Program-made: the position numbers and the translations under genes
Shown here: positions 1-8,713 of the stretch, one piece after another
Layout of the letters: each line of letters opens with the position of its first letter
How positions within the stretch are numbered: position 1 is the first letter of the stretch
The notes under the pieces: model-generated
Databases searched by the model: none
Told to the model about the DNA's origin: nothing
What the model saw: only the letters and a program-made list of their open reading frames with translations
Assembly (NCBI GenBank): GCA_030686995.1
Contig: CM060697.1
Coordinates: 40,707,959 to 40,771,958 of the forward strand
Origin: Artemisia argyi
Taxonomy: Eukaryota > Streptophyta > Magnoliopsida > Asterales > Asteraceae
Direction of reading: 5' to 3'
DNA length: 64,000 nt

Positions 1-1143
1 AGTTAGCCTTTGGGCACAATGGATCTCATCATGTAAGTGACAGTTGCTCTTATCGAGTGTGAAAGCATTAGGGACAACGGCTATCATCATGTAAAGGGCA
101 ATTGCTCTCATCAAGTGAGCAAGCGTTTAGGGATAACGGCTCCCATAAAGTAAGGTACAATTGCTCTCAACAAGTGAGTCTTTAGGGACAACGGCTCTTA
201 TCAAGTAAGGGACATATTGCCCTCATAAAGTTAGCCTTTAGGGACAACGGGTCTCATCATATAAGTGACAATTGCTCTTATCAAGTGTGCAAGCATTAGG
301 GACAACGGCAATCAACGTGTAATGGACAATTGCTCTCATTAAGTGAGAAAGCGTTTAGGGACAACGGGTCCCATAAACTAAGGTACAGTAGCTCTCAACA
401 AGTGAGCCTTTAGGGACAACGACTCTTATTATGTAAGGGACAAATTGCCCTCATAAAGTTATCCTTTAGGGACAATGGATCTCATCATGTAAGTGACAGT
501 TGCTCTTATCGAGTGCGTAAGCATTAGGGACAATGACTATCATCATGTAAAGGGCAATTGCTCTCATCAAGTGAGCAGCATTTTGGGACAACGGCTCCCA
601 TAAAGTAAGGTACAATTTCTCTCAACAAGTGAGCCTTTAGGGACAACAGCTTTTATCATGTAAAGGACAAATCGCCCTCATAAACTTAGCCTTTCGGGAC
701 AATGGATCTCATTATGTAAGTGACAGTTGCTCTTATCGAGTGTGTGAGCATTAGGGACAACGGCTATCATCATGTAAAGGGCAATTGCTCTCATCAAGTG
801 AGCAGCATTTTGGGACAACAGCTCCCATAAAGTGAGGTACAATTTCTATCAACAAGTGAGCCTTTAGGGACAACGGCTCTTATCATGTAAAGGACAAATC
901 GCCCTCATAAAGTTAGCCTTTAGGGACAACGGATCTCAACATGCAAGTGACAATTGCTCTTGTCAAGTGTGCAAGCATTAGGGACAACGGCTATCACCAT
1001 GTAAAGGACAATTGCTCTCATCAAGTGAGCAAGCGTTTAGGGAGAACGGCTCCCATAAAGTAAGGTACAATTGCTCTCAACAAGTGAGTCTTTAGGGACA
1101 ACGGATCTTATCATGTAAGAGACATATTGCCCTCATAAAGTTA

Positions 1144-1202
1144 GCCTTTAGGGACAACGGGTCTCATCATGTAAGTGACAATTGCTCTTATCAAGTGTGC
1201 AA
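1144..1202 (+). repeat. Subunit A (59 bp), representative, in a Q tetramer
   Basis: First subunit of the tetramer, starting GCCTTTAGGGACAACGGG and ending TCAAGTGTGCAA. The Q version carries GGGTCTC; P, R, S and U versions carry GGATCTC and so hold a GATC site. P, R and S also read ACAATGG where Q and U read ACAACGG. Two similar 24-bp halves lie at 1148-1171 and 1172-1195. Confidence 0.93.
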
Positions 1203-1260
1203 GCATTAGGGACAACGGCAATCAACGTGTAATGGACAATTGCTCTCATCAAGTGAGAAA
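1203..1260 (+). repeat. Subunit B (58 bp), representative, in a Q tetramer
   Basis: Second subunit, starting GCATTAGGGACAACGG and ending AAGTGAGAAA. It has one T fewer in the core (ATTAGGG) than A, C and D. The Q version has CAATCAACGTGTAATGG; other types have CTATCATCATGTAAAG. The halves are 1206-1229 and 1230-1253. Confidence 0.93.
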
Positions 1261-1315
1261 GCGTTTAGGGACAACGGGTCCCATAAACTAAGGTACAATA
1301 GCTCTCAACAAATGA
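1261..1315 (+). repeat. Subunit C (55 bp), representative, in a Q tetramer
   Basis: Third and shortest subunit, starting GCGTTTAGGGACAACGGG. The Q version contains the palindromic heptamer GGGTCCC followed by ATAAACTAAGG; other types read GGCTCCCATAAAG. This copy ends CAAATGA where most end CAAGTGA. S and some R versions replace the start with GCAGCATTT, which makes their tetramers 227 bp. Confidence 0.93.
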
Positions 1316-1371
1316 GCCTTTAGGGACAACGACTCTTATTATGTAAGGGACAAATTGCCCTCATAAAGTTA
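1316..1371 (+). repeat. Subunit D (56 bp), representative, in a Q tetramer
   Basis: Fourth subunit, starting GCCTTTAGGGACAACGAC and ending CTCATAAAGTTA. D variants separate the types: Q has CTTATTATGTAAGGGACAAA, P and R1 have GGGACATATTG, U has AGAGACATATTG or AAAGACATATTG, S and R2 have AAAGGACAAATCGCC. Confidence 0.93.
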
Positions 1372-1599
1372 GCCTTTGGGGACAATGGATCTCATCATGT
1401 AAGTGACAGTTGCTCTTATCGAGTGTGAAAGCATTAGGGACAACGGCTATCATCATGTAAAGGGCAATTGCTCTCATCAAGTGAGCAAGCGTTTAGGGAT
1501 AACGGCTCCCATAAAGTAAGGTACAATTGCTCTCAACAAGTGAGTCTTTAGGGACAACGGCTCTTATCATGTAAGGGACATATTGCCCTCATAAAGTTA
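1372..1599 (+). repeat. Type P tetramer (228 bp), representative
   Basis: Diagnostic bases: GCCTTTGGGGACAATGG at the start, GTGTGAAAGCATTAG at the A/B border, GGATAACGGCTCC in C, and a D subunit starting GTCTTTAGGG. Subunits: A 1372-1430, B 1431-1488, C 1489-1543, D 1544-1599. P variants that help trace lineage have GATAACGTCTCC, CTATTATCATG, AAAGTGC or AAAGAGC. P is nearly always followed by Q, so P+Q acts as a 456-bp dimer. Confidence 0.9.
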
Positions 1600-3646
1600 G
1601 CCTTTAGGGACAACGGGTCTCATCATGTAAGTGACAATTGCTCTTATCAAGTGTGCAAGCATTAGGGACAACGGCAATCAACGTGTAATGGACAATTGCT
1701 CTCATCAAGTGAGAAAGCGTTTAGGGACAACGGGTCCCATAAACTAAGGTACAATAGCTCTCAACAAGTGAGCCTTTAGGGACAACGACTCTTATTATGT
1801 AAGGGACAAATTGCCCTCATAAAGTTATCCTTTAGGGACAATGGATCTCATCATGTAAGTGACAGTTCCTCTTATCGAGTGTGTAAGCATTAGGGACAAC
1901 GACTATCATCATGTAAAGGGCAATTGCTCTCATCAAGTGAGCAAGCGTTTAGGGATAATGGCTCCCATAAAGTAAGGTACAATTGCTCTCAACAAGTGAG
2001 TCTTTAGGGACAACGACCCTTATCATGTAAAGGACATATTGCCCTCATAAAGTTAGCCTTCAGGGACAACGGGTCTCATCATGTAAGTGACAATTGCTCT
2101 TATCAAGTGTGCAAGCATTAGGGACAACGGACAACGTGTAATGGACAATTGCTCTCATCAAGTGAGAAAGTGTTTAGGGACAATGGGTCCCATAAATTAA
2201 GGTACAATAGCTTTCAACAAGTGAGCCTTTAGGGACAACGACTCTTATTATGTCAGGGACAAATTGCCCTCATAAAGTTATCCTTTAGGGACAATGGAGC
2301 TCATCATGTAAGTGACAGTTGCTTTTATCGAGTGTGTAAGCATTAGGGACAACGACTATCATCATGTAAAGGGCAATTGCTCTCATCAAGTGAGCAGCAT
2401 TTTGGGACAACAACTCCCATAAAGTGAGGTACAATAGCTCTCAACAAGTGAGCCTTTAGGGACAACGACTCTTATTATGTAAGGGACAAATTGCCCTCAT
2501 AAAGTTAGCCTTTGGGGACAATGGATCTCATCATGTAAGTGACAGTTGCTCTTATCGAGTGTGTAAGCATTAGGGACCACGGCTATCATCATGTAAAGGG
2601 CAATTGCTCTCATCAAGTGAGCAGCATTTTGGGACAACGGCTCCCATAAAGTGAGGTACAATTTCTATCAACAAGTGAGCCTTTAGGGACAACGGCTCTT
2701 ATCATGTAAAGGACAAATCGCCCTCATAAAGTTTGCCTTTAGGGACAACGGATCTCAACATGCAAGTGACAATTGCTCTTGTCAAGTGTGCAAGCATTAG
2801 GGACAACGGCTATCATCATGTAAACGACAATTGCTCTCATCAAGTGAGCAAGCGTTTAGGGAGAACGGCTCCCATAAAGTAAGGTACAATTGCTCTCAAC
2901 AAGTGAGTCTTTAGGGACAACGGGTCTTATCATGTAAGAGACATATTGCCCTCATAAAGTTAGCCTTTAGGGACAACGGGTCTCATCATGTAAGTGACAA
3001 TTGCTCTTATCAAGTGTGCAAGCATTAGGGACAACGGCAATCAACGTGTAATGGACAATTGCTCTCATCAAGTGAGAAAGCGTTTAGGGACAACGGGTCC
3101 CATAAACTAAGGTACAATAGCTCTCAACAAGTGAGCCTTTAGGAACAACGACTCTTATTATGTAAGGGACAAATTGCCCTCATAAAGTTAGCCTTTGGGG
3201 ACAATGGATCTCATCATGTAAGTGACAGTTGCTCTTATCGAGTGTGAAAGCATTAGGGACAACGGCTATCATCATGTAAAGGTCAATTGCTCTCATCAAG
3301 TGAGCAAGCGTTTAGGGATAACGTCTCCCATAAAGTAAGGTACAATTGCTCTCAACAAGTGAGTCTTTAGGGACAACGGCTCTTATCAAGTAAGGGACAT
3401 ATTGCCCTCATAAAGTTAGCCTTTAGGGACAACGGGTCTCATCATGTAAGTGACAATTGCTCTTATCAAGTGTGCAAGCATTCGGGACAACGGCAATCAA
3501 CGTGTAATGGACAATTGCTCTCATCAAGTGAGAAAGCGTTTAGGGACAACGGGTCCCATAAACTAAGGTACAATAGTTCTCAACAAGTGAGCCTTTAGGG
3601 ACAACGACTCTTATTATGTAAGGGACAAATTGCCCTCATAAAGTTA

Positions 3647-3873
3647 TCCTTTAGGGATAATGGATCTCATCATGTAAGTGACAGTTGCTCTTATCGAGTG
3701 TGTAAGCATTAGGGACAACGACTATCATCATGTAAAGGGCAATTGCTCTCATCAAGTGAGCAGCATTTAGGGACAACGGCTCCCATAAAGTAAGGTACAA
3801 TTTCTCTCAACAAGTGAGCCTTTAGGGACAACAGCTTTTATCATGTAAAGGACAAATCGCCCTCATAAACTTA
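3647..3873 (+). repeat. Type R2 tetramer (227 bp), representative
   Basis: Starts TCCTTTAGGG (T in place of the usual G), with GTGTGTAAGCATTAG, GCAGCATTTAGGG at the start of C, TACAATTTCTCTCAAC, and D with ACAGCTTTTATCATG ending CATAAACTTA. R2 is followed by S in every complete HOR except at 6835, where the two are fused. The copies at 36878, 39155, 41888, 44621 and 58395 have lost one T (ACAGCTTTATC) and are 226 bp. Confidence 0.88.
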
Positions 3874-4100
3874 GCCTTTCGGGACAATGGATCTCATTAT
3901 GTAAGTGACAGTTGCTCTTATCGAGTGTGTGAGCATTAGGGACAACGGCTATCATCATGTAAAGGGCAATTGCTCTCATCAAGTGAGCAGCATTTTGGGA
4001 CAACAGCTCCCATAAAGTGAGGTACAATTTCTATCAACAAGTGAGCCTTTAGGGACAATGGCTCTTATCATGTAAAGGACAAATCGCCCTCATAAAGTTA
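3874..4100 (+). repeat. Type S tetramer (227 bp), representative
   Basis: Diagnostic bases: CTCATTATG in A, GCAGCATTTTGGGACAACAG at the C start, GTGAGGTACAATTTCTATC (or TTTATATC) in C and AAAGGACAAATCGCC in D. It usually sits between R2 and U. The start is GCCTTTCGGG in the 14-tetramer and 2277/2733-bp HORs, but GCCTTTAGGG in the 1821-bp HORs. Confidence 0.88.
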
Positions 4101-4328
4101 GCCTTTAGGGACAACGGATCTCAACATGCAAGTGACAATTGCTCTTGTCAAGTGTGCAAGCATTAGGGACAACGGCTATCACCATGTAAAGGACAATTGC
4201 TCTCATCAAGTGAGCAAGCGTTTAGGGAGAACGGCTCCCATAAAGTAAGGTACAATTGCTCTCAACAAGTGAGTCTTTAGGGACAACGGATCTTATCATG
4301 TAAGAGACATATTGCCCTCATAAAGTTA
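4101..4328 (+). repeat. Type U tetramer (228 bp), representative
   Basis: Diagnostic bases: GGATCTCAACATGCAAGTG and CTCTTGTCAAGTG in A, GGCTATCACCATG in B (CACCACG in a sub-lineage), GGGAGAACGGCTCC in C. U follows S, S' or Rdup, and in one case the R/S fusion, and is always followed by Q. Confidence 0.9.
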
Positions 4329-5012
4329 GCCTTTAGGGACAACGGGTCTCATCATGTAAGTGACAATTGCTCTTATCAAGTGTGCAAGCATTAGGGACAA
4401 CGGCAATCAACGTGTAATGGACAATTGCTCTCATCAAGTGAGAAAGCGTTTAGGGACAACGGGTCCCATAAACTAAGGTACAATAGCTCTCAACAAGTGA
4501 GCCTTTAGGGACAACGACTCTTATTATGTAAGGGACAAATTGCCCTCATAAAGTTAGCCTTTGGGGACAATGGATCTCATCATGTAAGTGACAGTTGCTC
4601 TTATCGAGTGTGAAAGCATTAGGGACAACGGCTATCATCATGTAAAGGGCAATTGCTCTCATCAAGTGAGCAAGCGTTTAGGGATAACGGCTCCCATAAA
4701 GTAAGGTATAATTGCTCTCAACAAGTGAGTCTTTAGGGACAACGGCTCTTATCATGTAAGGGACATATTGCCCTCATAAAGTTAGCCTTTAGGGACAACG
4801 GGTCTCATCATGTAAGTGACAATTGCTCTTATCAAGTGTGCAAGCATTAGGGACAACGACAATCAACGTGTAATGGACAATTGCTCTCATCAAGTGAGAA
4901 AGCGTTTAGGGACAACGGGTCCCATAAACTAAGGTACAATAGCTCTCAACAAGTGAGCCTTTAGGGACAACGACTCTTATTATGTAAGGGACAAATTGCC
5001 CTCATAAAGTTA

Positions 5013-5240
5013 TCCTTTAGGGACAATGGATCTCATCATGTAAGTGACAGTTGCTCTTATCGAGTGTGTAAGCATTAGGGACAACGACTATCATCATGTA
5101 AAGGGCAATTGCTCTCATCAAGTGAGCAAGCGTTTAGGGATAATGGCTCCCATAAAGTAAGGTACAATTGCTCTCAACAAGTGAGTCTTTAGGGACAACG
5201 ACCCTTATCATGTAAAGGACATATTGCCCTCATAAAGTTA
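5013..5240 (+). repeat. Type R1 tetramer (228 bp), representative
   Basis: Begins like R2 (TCCTTTAGGG, GTGTGTAAGC, ACGACTATC) but has the P-like second half (GCAAGCGTTTAGGGATAA and D with ACATATTGCCC). It is therefore a mosaic of R and P. In the 1821-bp HORs it has lost a G (ATGTAAGGACAT) and is 227 bp. Confidence 0.87.
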
Positions 5241-5468
5241 GCCTTTAGGGACAACGGGTCTCATCATGTAAGTGACAATTGCTCTTATCAAGTGTGCAAG
5301 CATTAGGGACAACGGCAATCAACGTGTAATGGACAATTGCTCTCATCAAGTGAGAAAGTGTTTAGGGACAACGGGTCCCATAAATTAAGGTACAATAGCT
5401 TTCAACAAGTGAGCCTTTAGGGACAACGACTCTTATTATGTCAGGGACAAATTGCCCTCATAAAGTTA

Positions 5469-5695
5469 TCCTTTAGGGACAATGGAGCTCATCATGTAAG
5501 TGACAGTTGCTTTTATCGAGTGTGTAAGCATTAGGGACAACGACTATCATCATGTAAAGGGCAATTGCTCTCATCAAGTGAGCAGCATTTTGGGACAACA
5601 ACTCCCATAAAGTGAGGTACAATAGCTCTCAACAAGTGAGCCTTTAGGGAAAACGACTCTTATTATGTAAGGGACAAATTGCCCTCATAAAGTTA
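5469..5695 (+). repeat. Type R3 tetramer (227 bp), three-part mosaic
   Basis: Starts TCCTTTAGGG with a private AATGGAGCTC and TTGCTTTTATCG, continues S-like (GCAGCATTTTGGGACAACA, GTGAGGTACAAT) and ends Q-like (AGCTCTCAAC, then a Q-type D subunit). It reads as R head, S middle and Q tail. The only other copies I found are at 2281 and 29592, so it marks the 14-tetramer HOR. Confidence 0.85.
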
Positions 5696-5922
5696 GCCTT
5701 TGGGGACAATGGATCTCATCATGTAAGTGACAGTTGCTCTTATCGAGTGTGTAAGCATTAGGGACCACGGCTATCATCATGTAAAGGGCAATTGCTCTCA
5801 TCAAGTGAGCAGCATTTTGGGACAACGGCTCCCATAAAGTGAGGTACAATTTCTATCAACAAGTGAGCCTTTAGGGACAACGGCTCTTATCATGTAAAGG
5901 ACAAATCGCCCTCATAAAGTTT
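5696..5922 (+). repeat. Type S' tetramer (227 bp), P-headed S mosaic
   Basis: Starts GCCTTTGGGGACAATGG like P, then has a private GGGACCACGG in B and an S-type second half. It sits between R3 and U. Other copies are at 2508 and 29820. Confidence 0.85.
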
Positions 5923-6834
5923 GCCTTTAGGGACAACGGATCTCAACATGCAAGTGACAATTGCTCTTGTCAAGTGTGCAAGCATTAGGGACAACGGCTA
6001 TCATCATGTAAACGACAATTGCTCTCATCAAGTGAGCAAGCGTTTAGGGAGAACGGCTCCCATAAAGTAAGGTACAATTGCTCTCAACAAGTGAGTCTTT
6101 AGGGACAACGGCTCTTATCATGTAAGAGACATATTGCCCTCATAAAGTTAGCCTTTAGGGACAACGGGTCTCATCATGTAAGTGACAATTGCTCTTATCA
6201 AGTGTGCAAGCATTAGGGACAACGGCAATCAACGTGTAATGGACAATTGCTCTCATCAAGTGAGAAAGCGTTTAGGGACAACGGGTCCCATAAACTAAGG
6301 TACAATAGCTCTCAACAAGTGAGCCTTTAGGAACAACGACTCTTATTATGTAAGGAACAAATTGCCCTCATAAAGTTAGCCTTTGGGGACAATGGATCTC
6401 ATCATGTAAGTGACAGTTGCTCTTATCGAGTGTGAAAGCATTAGGGACAACGGCTATCATCATGTAAAGGGCAATTGCTCTCATCAAGTGAGCAAGCGTT
6501 TAGGGATAACGTCTCCCATAAAGTAAGGTACAATTGCTCTCAACAAGTGAGTCTTTAGGGACAATGGCTCTTATCAAGTAAGGGACATATTGCCCTCATA
6601 AAGTTAGCCTTTAGGGACAACGGGTCTCATCATGTAAGTGACAATTGCTCTTATCAAGTGTGCAAGCATTCGGGACAACGGCAATCAACGTGTAATGGAC
6701 AATTGCTCTCATCAAGTGAGAAAGCGTTTAGGGACAACGGGTCCCATAAACTAAGGTACAATAGTTCTCAACAAGTGAGCCTTTAGGGACAACGACTCTT
6801 ATTATGTAAGGGACAAATTGCCCTCATAAAGTTA

Positions 6835-7061
6835 TCCTTTAGGGACAATGGATCTCATCATGTAAGTGACAGTTGCTCTTATCGAGTGTGTAAGCATTAG
6901 GGACAACGACTATCATCATGTAAAGGGCAATTGCTCTCATCAAGTGAGCAGCATTTTGGGACAACAGCTCCCATAAAGTGAGGTACAATTTCTATCAACA
7001 AATGAGCCTTTAGGGACAACGGCTCTTATCATGTAAAGGACAAATCGCCCTCATAAAGTTA
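6835..7061 (+). repeat. R/S fusion tetramer (227 bp)
   Basis: The left part is R (TCCTTT, GTGTGTAAGC, ACGACTATC with A at 6909). The right part is S (GCATTTTGGGACAACAG with T at 6957 and A at 6966, then TTTCTATCAAC). The exchange point lies between 6910 and 6956. The result equals loss of one 227-bp tetramer relative to 3647-4100. Confidence 0.83.
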
Positions 7062-7973
7062 GCCTTTAGGGACAACGGATCTCAACATGCAAGTGACAAT
7101 TGCTCTTGTCAAGTGTGCAAGCATTAGGGACAACGGCTATCACCATGTAAAGGACAATTGCTCTCATCAAGTGAGCAAGCGTTTAGGGAGAACGGCTCCC
7201 ATAAAGTAAGGTACAATTGCTCTCAACAAGTGAGTCTTTAGGGACAACGGATCTTATCATGTAAGAGACATATTGCCCTCATAAAGTTAGCCTTTAGGGA
7301 CAACGGGTCTCATCATGTAAGTGACAATTGCTCTTATCAAGTGTGCAAGCATTAGGGACAACGGCAATCAACGTGTAATGGACAATTGCTCTCATCAAGT
7401 GAGAAAGCGTTTAGGGACAACGGGTCCCATAAACTAAGGTACAATAGCTCTCAACAAGTGAGCCTTTAGGGACAACGACTCTTATTATGTAAGGGACAAA
7501 TTGCCCTCATAAAGTTAGCCTTTGGGGACAATGGATCTCATCATGTAAGTGACAGTTGCTCTTATCGAGTGTGAAAGCATTAGGGACAACGGCTATCATC
7601 ATGTAAAGGGCAATTGCTCTCATCAAGTGAGCAAGCGTTTAGGGATAACGGCTCCCATAAAGTAAGGTACAATTGCTCTTAACAAGTGAGTCTTTAGGGA
7701 CAACGGCTCTTATCATGTAAGGGACATATTGCCCTCATAAAGTTAGCCTTTAGGGACAACGGGTCTCATCATGTAAGTGACAATTGCTCTTATCAAGTGT
7801 GCAAGCATTAGGGACAACGACAATCAACGTGTAATGGACAATTGCTCTCATCAAGTGAGAAAGCGTTTAGGGACAACGGGTCCCATAAACTAAGGTACAA
7901 TAGCTCTCAACAAGTGAGCCTTTAGGGACAACGACTCTTATTATGTAAGGGACAAATTGCCCTCATAAAGTTA

Positions 7974-8257
7974 TCCTTTAGGGACAATGGATCTCATCAT
8001 GTAAGTGACAGTTGCTCTTATCGAGTGTGTAAGCATTAGGGACAACGACTATCATATGTAAGTGACAGTTGCTCTTATCGAGTGTGTAAGCATTAGGGAC
8101 AACGGCTATCATCATGTAAAGGGCAATTGCTCTCATCAAGTGAGCAGCATTTTGGGACAACAGCTCCCATAAAGTGAGGTACAATTTCTATCAACAAGTG
8201 AGCCTTTAGGGACAACGGCTCTTATCATGTAAAGGACAAATCGCCCTCATAAAGTTA
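7974..8257 (+). repeat. Rdup five-subunit unit, copy 1 (284 bp)
   Basis: An R/S tetramer with an extra 57-bp subunit. After the first A subunit a partial B (to CGACTATCAT) runs straight into the tail of another A (ATGTAAGTGACAG), giving the junction TATCATATGTAAGTG. The tract GTAAGTGACAGTTGCTC starts at 8001 and again at 8058. The insert is 57 bp, a multiple of three, which is why a spurious minus-strand frame stays open here. Not a gene. Confidence 0.92.
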
Positions 8258-8713
8258 GCCTTTAGGGACAACGGATCTCAACATGCAAGTGACAATTGCT
8301 CTTGTCAAGTGTGCAAGCATTAGGGACAACGGCTATCACCACGTAAAGGACAATTGCTCTCATCAAGTGAGCAAGCGTTTAGGGAGAACGGCTCCCATAA
8401 AGTAAGGTACAATTGCTCTCAACAAGTGAGTCTTTAGGGACAACGGCTCTTATCATGTAAGAGACATATTGCCCTCATAAAGTTAGCCTTTAGGGACAAC
8501 GGGTCTCATCATGTAAGTGACAATTGCTCTTATCATGTGTGCAAGCATTAGGGACAACGGCAATCAACGTGTAATGGACAATTGCTCTCATCAAGTGAGA
8601 AAGCGTTTAGGGACAACGGGTCCCATAAACTAAGGTACAATAGCTCTCAACAAGTGAGCCTTTAGGGACAACGACTCTTATTATGTAAGGGACAAATTGC
8701 CCTCATAAAGTTA

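Larger units (their letters stand above)
1144..1371 (+). repeat. Type Q tetramer (228 bp), representative
   Basis: The commonest type, close to every second tetramer. Diagnostic bases: GGGTCTCATC in A, GGCAATCAACGTG in B, ACGGGTCCCATAAAC in C and ACGACTCTTATTATG in D. Variants useful for lineage are CGACAATCAACG (before Rdup units and some R1), GCATTCGGG (after P with GTCTCC), CTCTCTTCAAG, ACAGTTGCTCTCATTAAG, and GGGACTACGGG. Confidence 0.9.
6..3190 (+). repeat. 14-tetramer HOR, copy 1 (3185 bp)
   Basis: Tetramer string P Q R2 S U Q P Q R1 Q R3 S' U Q, with starts at 6, 234, 462, 689, 916, 1144, 1372, 1600, 1828, 2056, 2281, 2508, 2735 and 2963. It is 3 bp shorter than the next copy because the Q at 2056 reads ACAACGGACAACGTG near 2125-2137 in place of the normal GGCAATCAACGTG. 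The first tetramer has a private TTTGGGCACAATGG. Confidence 0.9.
3191..6378 (+). repeat. 14-tetramer HOR, copy 2 (3188 bp)
   Basis: Same 14-tetramer string as copy 1. Starts: 3191, 3419, 3647, 3874, 4101, 4329, 4557, 4785, 5013, 5241, 5469, 5696, 5923, 6151. Its first P has ACGTCTCC and CTTATCAAGTAAGGG, and its first Q has GCATTCGGG, a haplotype seen again at 6379, 26423, 27315, 30503 and in the 2277/2733-bp HORs. Confidence 0.9.
6379..8713 (+). repeat. Shortened HOR with R/S fusion and first Rdup (2335 bp)
   Basis: Tetramers P Q R/S U Q P Q Rdup U Q, starting at 6379, 6607, 6835, 7062, 7290, 7518, 7746, 7974, 8258 and 8486. It begins like copy 2 of the 14-tetramer HOR but one tetramer is missing at 6835, where R2 and S are fused. 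The R1 Q R3 S' stretch is replaced by one Rdup unit. The 7062-8257 part reappears 6206 bp later, from about 13396 to 14463. Confidence 0.87.

Noticed and set aside
1316..1371. Terminator-like hairpin at GGGACAAATTGCCC in D subunits
   Set aside because: Pairing needs a bulge and leaves a loop too small to form. No adjacent T-run or gene makes a terminator plausible.
3478..3500. CENP-B box
   Set aside because: GCATTCGGGACAACGGCAA begins with TTCG, but the CGGG required at the far end of NTTCGNNNNANNCGGGN is out of register, also in the GCCTTTCGGGACAATGG variant.
7978..8184. Minus-strand 68-residue open frame, repeated at 14184, 16748, 19312, 45990 and 47642
   Set aside because: It lies exactly on the Rdup units. 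It stays open only because the extra subunit is 57 bp (19 codons), which also gives it an internal 19-residue repeat. No other evidence of coding: it is entirely satellite sequence, and single-tetramer copies are closed by stops.
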